NCBI GenBank assembly: GCA_002099365.1 | Contig: MSED01000005.1 | Span: 124,001 to 188,000, forward strand | DNA from: Phialophora verrucosa | Taxonomy: Eukaryota; Ascomycota; Eurotiomycetes; Chaetothyriales; Herpotrichiellaceae | Direction of reading: 5' to 3' | DNA length: 64,000 nt | Part shown: piece by piece, positions 45,501 through 55,463 of the stretch | Numbering within the stretch: the stretch's first letter is position 1 | Layout: each line of letters begins with the position of its first letter | Program-made: the position numbers and the translations under genes | The notes under the pieces: model-generated | The model's database searches: none | The model's input: the letters and a program-made list of their open reading frames with translations, nothing else | Told to the model about the DNA's origin: nothing

Positions 45501-47363
45501 CCACTACCAAGCACGTTGAGAGCTCAGACTTACGCTGGCCAGCCTTCTCCCCAACCTCAGCCCAGGCCGGGATCTTACGTCGCTGCGGAACAGCATGATA
45601 TCCCAAGCTATCAAGATTACGCCTCTTATATGAACAGTCCAGCCACCTATGCGGAGTACGACATGAAGCCTTCAGAGTGGCACGATTTTCCTCAAGGCCG
45701 ACCCGTGCAACAGCAACGGCAATCAATGGGTCCACCTCCGCCTCCAGTTCAGCAACAACTTTCCAGACAACAGACGCCTGTACAAGCAGCACCTTTACCA
45801 CCCCCGGCTCCTCAGCCGCAGGCGGAGCGAAAGAGGAGTACATTTGGTAAGCTGTTCGGGGGAAGCACTTCCAAGGGCTCGAAACTCCAGAAGCCAGTCA
45901 GGGCAGAATCTCCCATTGATCGCCCAGGGATTATGCACAAAGAAAAGCGAGGCAGCATGCTCCGGCGACACGAGAGTACCTCGTCGCGGCAAAGCAGCAA
46001 AAACGGCAGTCAGGATCAGCTTAGCCAGCTTCCACCTCCAAACGTCCCTTCCCATTCTGCCCGACGGCAGTCGACCCATGTGCTCGGAGAGCCAACGCCA
46101 GACAGTGGCGACAAGCCTACAGAAGGCAAAAAGAAGAGATTTTCCGGGCTTGGGGGCAAGCTTTTCAAGAGCAGTAGCACTGCCAGAGCTGCCACCGCAC
46201 CAACTCCTCCGACACAGACTACGGGGTCTGATCATCAGAGGACCGGCCAACGCATCGCTTCCCCCGGACCATACTCTGCGCAGACTCCGCGTGTCATGTC
46301 CCCAGAGCCATATTCTGCACAGACACCGTATAGCCAGTATCCCGTTGGGCCTGGGAGCTATTCCAATCAAGCGCAGGCACAGTCGCCATACCCACAATCC
46401 GCCTACCCACAAGGCCAGTTTCCACCGCAATACCCAGCAGCGGCTTCTCCGTACCAGCAACAACCACGTCCTGGCGACTATGCGCACCCTCCACAATCCC
46501 CGCCTCCTCCGGGACAGCAACAATCTGCAGGACGATACGCAACCGGCGTGTTTATGAATCCAAATCAAACACGCCCGTCTGATTTGCGTATCGATACAAG
46601 CAACCAAACTCGCGGCCAATACAACGTGCCCGCCACCGCTCCAGCCCAGGTCCATCCGCCTAGGACGGAGTCTCTCGTCTCGGCTCCGTACAATCCGAAT
46701 CCTAGCCCTGGCATTACAACCACGACTGGGCCTGCTTCACCACCCCCACCACCACCTCACTCAGCGCAGTCACCGCTTCAGAATCCTCGCGCCCATGTCA
46801 TCAATCTGCACAAACGTTCTCGGTCCCCTCGACTCGGACGTGCTGCTTCTGACGATCTAGATGCGTCGCAACACCAGCAGCCCAACAGCCTTCTCGGTAC
46901 CTTCACTTCAAAGAATATCTCCCCCGTAGGCGGCATCCCACGGCCGGAGAATGACCAGGAAAGACCGTTTGCGATTACTGTGCCTGGCTTGGACGACGAC
47001 GATCACGGACGAAGGAAACACAACCTCCGAGAACGCATCGGCACGGGGGCGCCCCGGAGCGATACCCCTGTGAGCATAGAATCCGGCGGGCACGCAGCAC
47101 CTCCGCACTCGGCCGTCACGGCCAACACAGGCGGGCTCGAACGTAACGTCTCCGTGCTCGAAGGCTACAGCGCGCCCATCAGCCCGAGGCAAGCGCGCCG
47201 CGAAAGCGCCAGAGACAAAACCACTCCGGGCGTGATTGCCGAGTTGCCGGGCAGCAAGGCCGAGGGGTACGAAAGTGAGGAGGAGATTCCTATGAGTGCC
47301 ACCGCATATCCCGGGCAGGAATGGATGCCTGTTTTCGTGGGCGACGGGAGGTGGGATGATTGA
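39585..47363 (+). CDS. Very large intrinsically disordered fungal protein, read as one two-exon gene
   Basis: Exon 39585-43601 joins 43824-47363 through a 222-nt intron (GTAGCC...CTCTAG), keeping frame and giving about 2,518 aa. The start at 39585 begins the conserved-looking block NPYGSGRFKINVNRVKSKKW; the ATG at 39549 is the alternative. Nearly all of the protein is Ser/Pro/Gln-rich and disordered. Islands that look conserved are: the N-terminal block, LGSPVERIKAFDESRQFY with EQLQGWLMSMK (about residues 1215-1255), GRFGGKAGHAAKGLFAKGKE just before the junction, two basic GK-LF segments (near residues 2010 and 2110), a Tyr/Gln/Pro-rich prion-like stretch (about 2150-2240), and the C-terminal IPMSATAYPGQEW. 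No enzyme domain. It could be two genes (39585-43613 and 43827-47363). I favour one because the short frame after the donor ends at once and splicing makes a continuous basic region. Function unknown. Confidence 0.65.
44355..44528 (+). repeat. Perfect 87-bp in-frame tandem duplication
   Basis: Two identical 87-bp copies, 44355-44441 and 44442-44528, each encoding 29 residues (ATAAGGDLAASTLAPPPPFP... to GSASD) in the large disordered protein, at about residues 1517-1574. No base differs between the copies. Confidence 0.95.
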
Positions 47364-48099
47364 GCCATAACCTTGCAGCTGTTGGGAATCAGGGAACCTC
47401 TCCCTCTCCCTCTTGCGGGTGAGATCCTGTATGTACTGCGCCTTTCAGCACCGTCTATTGCTACATTTTGGCGAGTTGTGTGCCAGATGGGTGGGACCTT
47501 TGGTTTATCTCCGCCCTGTAATAAGCTGTTTTGGACATATTCAAACGTCACGTAATGTATATTCTTACGCCTCGAAGGCAGAGCTCTCGAAGGGCAAGCG
47601 GGACCTGGTCGTCCTATGAATGAAGAGGGAAGGGTGAGAAGTACGTAATGTATAGAATGTTAGGAGGACAGCAATCGAACGAGAGAATTAGGACGACATC
47701 TGGTGTGCTGATAAGATGCCCTACAGAAAAAACAGATGGGGGAACATAGAAATGAATGATGAGCATCTGAAAGCCGGGGGGATTGTGCATCTCCATTCTT
47801 GTGCTATTACGGCTAACGCGCTTGACGCACTGTTTAGGTCGGCAATTCCCAATGTTGCGTGCCTCGTGCCTGAAGCCTTGCCTCTGTGACAGTCATTGCT
47901 CAGTGCGTTCGTATCATCTAACATGAAGTTGTGCAGATCGCCCGACCTGAAGCAGGCCTGGCGTCTCGCACGATCCGACTCAAGAAGTCTGGTTGCACCG
48001 CTGAGAGAAAGAGGTCTTGTCGTGTGTTGTCCATCGGTTGTCTCTCTCATCTCTCGGTCTCAGTGCGGTCAATTGTCGAGAGCCGTTCACTGCACACAC
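47364..48099. other. Convergent intergenic region
   Basis: 0.74 kb between the 3' ends of the large disordered gene and the 10-cysteine gene. No coding signal recognised on either strand. Confidence 0.5.
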
Positions 48100-48574
48100 T
48101 CACGCAGGCCAGCAGCTGCAGTAGAAGTAGCCGTGCCAGTCCGCGTCCTCGCCGGTTTGGCTGCAGACCTTGGACATCTCCTTGTCGGTACAACCGGACA
48201 TGTCGTCGCTGTCGCAGACAACCTCGGATTTCTCGTTGCTATAGGCACAGTGGGATCAGTGGTTTTGACGTCGTGGATCAGTATCTTGGATGTATCGCCA
48301 TACCACTTGCAGAAGCGAAGACAGTTGTCTCCGTTCAGGAGGCCGTCACAGGTAGGCAGTTTGATCTGCATGGCGTTGGGGACGGGATTGTTGCCGGTTG
48401 GGTACTGTTGGGTAGGTGTTAGGCTCAGTCTATCTCAACACCTCAGTTGGATTTGGTACTCACACAGCCGATCTTCATTGGGATGTTGGGAGACAGCTCA
48501 GACTTTGGGACCAAGCCGGCCATTGCGACGGAGGCAGAAGCCAGAACGGCGGTGACGATGGCGAAGGTCTTCAT
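48100..48574 (-). CDS. Small secreted cysteine-rich protein, 10 cysteines (effector-like, unknown family)
   Basis: Found by manual splicing: exons 48574-48464, 48404-48304 and 48238-48100, introns 48463-48405 (59 nt) and 48303-48239 (65 nt), all in frame, 116 aa. It starts with a clean signal peptide (MKTFAIVTAVLASASVAMA). The mature part of about 97 residues has ten cysteines at 37, 56, 65, 69, 71, 79, 87, 96, 111 and 113, enough for five disulfides; the second intron falls within a Cys codon so that splicing itself creates the CKC motif. Between the cysteines it is acidic and Gly/Asn-rich, ending YCSCWPA. I do not recognise the pattern as hydrophobin, CFEM, LysM, defensin or Ecp-type. A longer opposite-strand frame (47896-48555) overlaps and could mislead automatic callers. 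Probably extracellular; role unknown. Confidence 0.72.
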
Positions 48575-48713
48575 CGTGTCGGTGGGAGTTGAGGTTGTAG
48601 GGGTGGTGGTTGTTGTTGAGTAGAGAAGACAGATTCCAGCACAAGCTATCGAGGTTGTAAGAGGCAAGAGGATGGTGGGAGAGAAGATATATCAGAATCC
48701 GAAGAGAGGTAGA

Positions 48714-48721
48714 TATATATA
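48714..48721 (-). promoter_or_regulatory. TATA box of the 10-cysteine gene
   Basis: TATATATA, about 140 bp upstream of the ATG at 48574. Such a strong TATA element suits an inducible secreted-protein gene. Position-based inference. Confidence 0.45.
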
Positions 48722-49953
48722 CCCTTGGTGAGGCAGCAAGAAAGTCGGTACGTGAAGTTCCACTGGCAGCTCACCGTCAGTGACGCGCTTTGGCCATCTT
48801 ATATTCACGTTCATGCCGGCGCTTGCTGTCACGAGATGGTAGAAGTGAAAGCAAACAGGGCGCAAGAACCGTCAAGTGTTTGTCAAGCTGAGGTGACGGG
48901 TGAGTGAAGTTGAAGCATGCCCAAGTCAAGATGAAATTGACAGTCATTTGGCTGGAGGAGCTGTTGATTGCTTGGTCTCAGTAACCGTCATCGCTCGAAT
49001 GCATCGATCTGAAGCGGACGATGAAGCTCCTGCGTTTCCTCATCGCCTTGCTCGTGTCTAAGACAGAGCAGAGCAAGCGCTTGTGCAAGAGTCGGATGAG
49101 GCTCTTGCTCCGATGGGAAGAATCTTCATGTATTCACCACCTGACTGATGTGTTTGGGGATATATCGATCATGCCCAGGAGCAGGCAACAATCTTCCCTC
49201 CGCCGACAGCAATATCCAGAGCATTGCTTCAACCACCCGGGTCGTCGAGCTACCGATGATGGTTCACGGGCACCCACCATATTACCGCTGTTTTGGCTGC
49301 GCTTAGTACATTGTCCTGTGTGAGGTCTGCTGGCTCATTACATACTGTGCTGTATTTCCAGCGGACAGAGTTCCAGACCCGCCAGACAGACAGAAATGGA
49401 AATAGTCGTTGGTGACTCCAATTCAGGACAGCTGGAGAAACCTGCCGGATTTCCAAGTCCAGAAACCAGCATGTGGTCTAGACTGTTGCAAGATCGGCTG
49501 CACAATCCACTATTCAGTGCATAATCCACGTGCTGCACATCAGCTCGCTGTGTGCGAGAGGGGAAGCTCGACAACCTTGATCCGGTTGAACACAGCATGT
49601 GTACGAGTACGGAGGAGACGCGAATCGGTATGAGTGAATGATCAAGCACTTTGCGCCTAACACTCGGTATTTGGCGGCCCCGAGCTCCCAGATAATCACG
49701 CCGCCTGCGCTCGCAACTCCTTCCTGACACTCTCCTGACCACCACCACTTCGGCCGCTCGTCGTCATCCTGCAGAATTTCGTATTTGGCAAAACCGGGCC
49801 TCGCAATCCCCAAACTCTGGTCTCACCAGCACCCTCTCACAGGCGTTCCATCCCTCAAACGACTGACCATGCCACACTCTATCCGGTGACAACGTGTCAA
49901 TGCGCGCTTGAAAGCTCAGTCAATCTCCCACCTCGACTGTCACCACCGTCGCC
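48722..49953. other. Divergent intergenic region
   Basis: About 1.2 kb between the 10-cysteine gene and EFR3, containing TACGAGTA at 49602-49609. No coding signal recognised. Confidence 0.5.
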
Positions 49954-52900
49954 ATGAGCTCCTTACTCAGTCCCATCCACAGTGCGAAGCAGAAATGCCG
50001 CCCCAAGCATCAAGTCCTGGTGTTGAAATGCTACCCCAAATACCAAAAGACGGTGCAGGAGGTCAAGCCCATGTCCTCGGAGCTGAGCTACCTCCTCTAC
50101 TACGCTTCGACACGTCGCAACAAGTTGCAGAAGGTCGGCGCCTTTCTCGAGAAGAAAAATGCCGGAGATGTCTGGAAGAAGAGGCTTGGGTACGCGGCGC
50201 CGCCTCACTGCCGGGATCTTGCTAATCGAGCCTAGGAACGTCCAGGTCACTCTCCAGATCCTCGCTGCCATCATTGAAAAGGCTCCCCGAGAGCTGTCCC
50301 TCTACTCCAAATCCGTCCTCACCATCCTGGACTCCGTCCTGCGATCCGGCGACGTCAACATGGTTGAAGACTCGATTCCGACATTCGAAGCATACTGCAA
50401 GTACGTGAGCTCTGCCTCCCTGACAGCCGACCAGCAACGCGCTCAACAGTATCTTTCAATCGTCCAACACTACGCCGGGTTTGCAGCCAAGAAGAAGCCT
50501 GTTTATAAGAGGACCGGCGACTCAATCCCTCTTTCTCTGAGATGGCGCACCATCGGTCTACGCGCCATCCGTGCCCTCGTCGCTTCTGACGCGCTTGCCA
50601 CCGATTCGAGTCGCCAATTAAATATGGTCATGCCGGTCATTTTAGAGAACATGTCGCTCGAGGAAGAGAATATTTTGTCTACGTTGCAGCAGCGAGCCAA
50701 GACGAGCGAGAGGATGGACGACGAGTTCGCCAGGAGGAGGCGGATGAGTATTGCTACAGTCACCACCGTTGACACTATCGAGGGTGATCCAGCGGCAGCC
50801 GTCGAGACCACCGCAGGAGCAGATAAAGTCGCCGAAGAGGAGGTACGAACGCTTGCGTTGAGGTGCTTGAAGCAGATCTTCTCGGCTGGGATTGGGAGCA
50901 CAAGAGGCCAGACTCGGTTGGCTACGGCCCTGACCTTGAAATTCATTGCGTCGAAGAACCCCCCGAAAGTCACGCCTGAAGCGTCACGCGTTGGTAATTG
51001 GGCGACTTCGCTATTCGAAGCCATTGCACGATGGACGCCGGTACAAGATCGATTCATCATTGTGGTCACTGCCATGGAAACATTGGTCAGGAGTCCTATG
51101 GTGGAGGGCGTGCTTGAGAAACAGTTGGTCCTCACCACCATGATTGACTGGCTTCTGAGTTCGCCGGTCAACCTTATTGGATTGAGTGTCATGGATGTCC
51201 TGCTGGGATTCATCCAGCATATGCTGGTTCTTCTTCAGCTTGGCGGACCGAACGCCCGGTTCGGGCTGCCACATCGACAGGACACGCTTGGCTTCTACAA
51301 AGAGGCAAAGGAAGCATTCGACCCCAGCTCGGTCCTCGTCGAAAACAAAATGACACGGACGCCGTCGAAAGAACTGGTAGCGTCTCCTGTCCGACAGGAG
51401 TTGCTGGAGAGGCTACAAAAGTGTATCGCCTCACTTTCGAATCACATCTACTATACCGACCAAATCAGTGACATGCTCACAGCAATCCTGGCTCGGCTCA
51501 AACCTTCCCCTCAATCAGAAGTTCCCACAACGGCTGCTGCTATCAACGACCCGGCAGCGGCGACAAAAGCGATAGCCGAGTCTATCAGCATTCATGAAGA
51601 TGCCAACTCATCTACCTTTTTCTCTTTCGCCACCGCCAGGGTCACTGCTTGTCGAGTTATCAAGGAAATCTTGGTTCGTGCCAACAGCAGACGCAACGCC
51701 ACCGGGGCGCCAATCGAAGCACGTGCACGAGTTGGTTTGCAGGTTTGGGAAGGCACCCAATGGCTCCTGAAGGACGAAGATCGAGACGTCAGATACGCCT
51801 ACATCGATGCCCTTCTGACGTGGCTCAAACTCGAAACCAACAAAAGCGACATGCTCCTACCCAAGGACGGCCATCACAAGAAGTCACAATCGAAGAGACC
51901 CCAAGGCGAAAACGGGACCGCCAAAAGAGCCGTGTCCAGCGCATCTCGCAAAGAACCCAAACCTGCACGATCAAATTTCCTTGCTTTGCTTCACCTCGCC
52001 GTATACGACAGTATTCTTGACGAGGCAGAGAACGAAACAAATATTCTGCTCCTATACCTTCTCTTGACGAAGCTGGTTGAGCGCCTAGGTGTCAATGCTG
52101 TTCGGAGTTCCTTGCCCATGATCCTCAGACTGCAGGAGACTGCACTGAACGGTGAAGTGGTGGCGCCTGCAGGAAGAGTTAACGTGGGCAGTGTCGTCCA
52201 TGGCTATCTGTGGACCATTGCCGACAAATTCGACTTTGAGACCAGCCCGATCGGCCATGAGATCAATGCCGAGATATCAAGGAGGAAGCGATTCGGTATC
52301 TGGTTTGATAAGATCAAGTTCCCCGCCTTGCCTATGGAAGAGATCAAACTTCTCTCGACGAGAGATGAGAAGCCCGCCGTATACAAGGAGGAGGCCGTGG
52401 AGACTATCAAGCCTTTCCTCTCAGTGGGTGGTATCGTAGAAGAAATCGCAAGTGCTTACGATCAAGCTCTTCTCACACCACCGACCTCTGCGCCTTCTTC
52501 ACCTGGCAGAGTCTTCTCAGTGCCGACACTTGGGTTCGGATACGGTTATGGAGCTGCTCCGCAGCCAAAGGCATCCAGAGAGGACCAGCTGCCGCAAAAG
52601 GTCAAAGAAGAGATGGCCGCAGGATGGAGTCGAGAAGCATGTATTGCTGCTGTCGAAAAAGAATGTGCAGTATCCGTGACCGGGTCTCGAACTGGCGCGT
52701 CCTCCATCCCGAGGCAACATCTTGGTGTCAATGGTTCCACGCGTCCCCACGGTTCCGTCAGCGGCAAGGAGTCACCTGCCGTTGCTAATGGCAATACAAC
52801 TCCCACATATGGATTGATGGGCGGCTTAGGGGGTCTTACCCAAATGCGCCGACCAAGTGCGAACGGTTCGCCGGCAAGAGTGGCTACAACCTCCAGCCGA

Positions 52901-53581
52901 GACTCTACCATTCGGGTTACCGATCTCAAGCGAGCCCTTTCGGGATATGCGGTGGCTGGACGACGACGAAGTCCCGTGCGAAGGCCTCAGGCAGGATCCA
53001 GAAGGTCCACAGGTAGCAGTGGTACCAGCAGCATGCTTAGCTGGGACGATGCTGATGACCGCAACCCATCCTTCGTCAATGATGGTGCAGATGCGGAGCA
53101 GGCAGCGAGGGAGTCGCCTACTCGACCAAAGACGTCCGAATCGACGAAATCCAAAACGGAACAAACGACGGCTGGTACATATCACGACCAAACAACCCGT
53201 CCGATTACAGCGGATCCTACGACCGATACAAACGTCCCGCCCGTACCTAAAATACCCTCGACGTTGAATCTGCCCGGAACGTGGCCTCGAGACGCTTCCC
53301 GACAACCATCGCCCGTCCGACCGATAGGCCAGAAGCCTTCGCCCGTACCAGAAACTCCTAAATCACGCAAGGTCACAAAAAGTACGTACTCACCTGTATC
53401 CACACGAGAAAAACAGAGCATCCGAAAGTCGTCGAGACCTACAAGCAGAAAGGGTGTGATGCCGCTGTCATCGTCACCGAGTGAGAAGTTTGACCTCGGA
53501 TCCTTGTTGGCGGCGATACCGAGTACAGGGGATCTGGAGAAGGAGAATCGAGCCAGTCGGCTCATACAGCCTCCATATTAG
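49954..53581 (+). CDS. EFR3: EFR3-family plasma membrane scaffold for PI4-kinase Stt4
   Basis: Efr3 anchors the Stt4/PI4KA complex (with Ypp1/TTC7) to the plasma membrane and so supports PI4P synthesis there. Exon 49954-50189 joins 50236-53581 across a 46-nt intron, giving 1,193 aa. The N-terminus carries the family hallmark KQKCRPKHQVLVLKCYP followed by SSELSYLLYYASTRRNKLQKVGAFLEKK; the basic patch and cysteines are the membrane-binding part. The splice joins KKRLG to NVQVTLQILAAIIEKAP. A long alpha-helical (ARM/HEAT-like) rod follows to about residue 800. The last ~350 residues are disordered, Ser/Pro/Arg-rich, with a possible second acidic-Trp motif (MLSWDDADD). An in-frame ATG inside the intron (50159 region) is not the start, since it would drop the conserved N-terminus. 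Confidence 0.93.
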
Positions 53582-54198
53582 CATGCTTGAAAGCGTACTC
53601 CAAAGAAGTGTATCATCACTGGTACTTTGATTTCGGCTGAGCGTTCTGTTTCTCGTCACATGAGCGTGTTTCTTGGGCAAAATTAGACTCTCCTAGAGTA
53701 TTTCTTGTTCTCTTGATGTGTTTATAGCAATGTTGCAATGGACATAACGTTGCATATTCTTGTAAAAAGTGCTCCAGTAAGCCCGACGTAAGTTGAGTGC
53801 CCTTTCGGTGGTGAGGTGTCGACCAGGGAAGATAGACGAATATTGCGTGGAAAGCAGAGATACCCAAGGACGGTTATGCATTATCCGGCCAGGGACCTGT
53901 AACCGCAGTCGATGGCAGGCTGGATAAGGAGCGCTAGAAATATTTAAGAGTAACATAAGAGGAAGACGGTGCTTTCTATCGACATCCTAGGCTGGAGTTA
54001 CTGTTTAAACGTCACGCAGCACGTTGGAGATTTATCTGTGTCCTCCCAATCCTCGCTTCAACACAGGTTCAAAGCAGTCCGGTTTTCATCGTTCGAGAGG
54101 TCAGTCGCCGTAACCCTGCTCATGTTAGAGACGCAATGAAAGACCCTCCACCCCCAGATTAGTCGGCGGAGCCTCTTGTCCACGTCTCGTCTGCCAGA
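53582..54198. other. Intergenic region
   Basis: About 0.6 kb holding the EFR3 3' end and the promoter of the RecA-like gene. Nothing else recognised. Confidence 0.5.
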
Positions 54199-55343
54199 AT
54201 GGCTGAACAGCCAGAATCCGCAACCATGGTTGAGCCCATCAAGGCATCAATGCTTCTAGAGCTCGAGGGTGAAACTCCTCTCAACCGACAAACAGCCTCA
54301 AGCCATACTTTGCCCGTGCCACCACCCAAAGGCATTCTCTTGAAAGGCCTCGATAAGAGATTCGGCTCAGTTTGGGCCGGTGGGCACGTTGTTGGTGTCG
54401 GGTCCTTGGATGAGGTTGACGGAGCGATGACAGGAAAGGTGAGCTTGTCCTTTCCCCTTGTGCTCTTCTCATGCCGTTGATAGATCAAGAGCAGTGATGA
54501 TTCTGCTCGAGCGATTTCTGATCTGTGGGAATGACTAACTCCCACCGCGTCGTCTAGAGATCACTTCCTCTCTACGTCCTTGCCACAGCTCTTCTCAACG
54601 CCAACGCTGCAGCGCCAGACCACGACGCCCTGCCGAACATTTACATCATCGCTCCTCATACTTTCCAGACCATACCAATGCTCCACGCTCATCTGGCCAA
54701 CACGATATCTAACTCACCAGCTGCAGTCGAGCTTCTTAAACCGGTGCGCCTGTTGCAGTATTTCGACCTAGCTGGAATTGTGGAGAGTGTTGCTGAAGTC
54801 AGCGAGAATGTGTACCGAGACTCCCAGAAACACGCGAGACAATACCAAACACGAGCTGGGGTCACCGGTCAGATCCCCATTATCGTCCTCATTCAAGGTA
54901 TAAGTCCAACGGTCTATGCAACGTATCGACGAAGCAACCTCTTACAAGCGAATGCCCTTCTCGCGGGTCTGGGCCGAAATATCACGCAGCTCTCTAAGTC
55001 GTCAAGTGGCATCCTAGTCATGGTGGAATTTCAGGTTGAGATGGAGGAAGCAGATGACATGCAGCAGAATCAAGGTTCCATTCGGACCAGAACAGCTAGG
55101 GGCATTGTATTGGATTCTGTCTTTTTGGGCTCAAAGGGAGAGATGCTGAGGTTAGCATCTTGTCATGAGACACTATCAAAGACGCTGGAGGCGAGCTTGG
55201 ATCGTATGGTCGTTACACATAATGGGCTGGGACGAATAACGAGCAACAAGTCTCGCAATGGACCTCAAGACCAAGTCGTCGAGGTGATCAAAGACCGCAG
55301 CAGCAACCTGGCTGGACTATGGGATGTCTGGAAGGAGGGCTGA
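54199..55343 (+). CDS. RecA/Rad51-like fold protein with degenerate Walker A (tentative)
   Basis: Exons 54199-54438 and 54558-55343 with a 119-nt intron encode 341 aa. The layout resembles a Rad51-paralog ATPase: the splice produces DGAMTGKRSLPLYVLATALL, where a Walker A (GxxxxGKT/S) would lie, followed by a strand (NIYIIAPHTFQTIPML), and then a hydrophobic Walker-B-like strand IPIIVLIQGISP followed by the helix NLLQANALLAGLGRNITQLS, as in RecA folds. Key residues look eroded: one glycine is out of register, Arg replaces the Thr/Ser after the Lys, and no Asp ends the B strand. If right, it is a non-catalytic recombination-accessory factor, comparable with Shu-complex or other paralogs. The assignment is by pattern only and may be wrong. 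The stop codon lies 120 bp before the next gene on the same strand. Confidence 0.5.
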
Positions 55344-55463
55344 TGGAAACGGAAGTTGCCTCCCTCCTTGCCAACGCTATAACTACCTGCGCTGCCTCTC
55401 CGGACTTCTCGATCACCCAACTCTTACAACATCGGCAGATCGCGGTACAGATTTATCTTAGCG

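Noticed and set aside
45795..46655. 286-codon minus-strand frame inside the giant disordered gene
   Set aside because: Arg/Leu/Trp-rich composition typical of an antisense shadow of a Pro/Ser/Gln-rich coding sequence.
47896..48555. 219-codon plus-strand frame over the 10-cysteine gene
   Set aside because: It is antisense to the spliced gene, lacks motifs, and its openness follows from the opposite-strand coding sequence.
50159..50236. Alternative EFR3 start inside the first intron
   Set aside because: It would drop the conserved membrane-binding N-terminus that is clearly present upstream from 49954.
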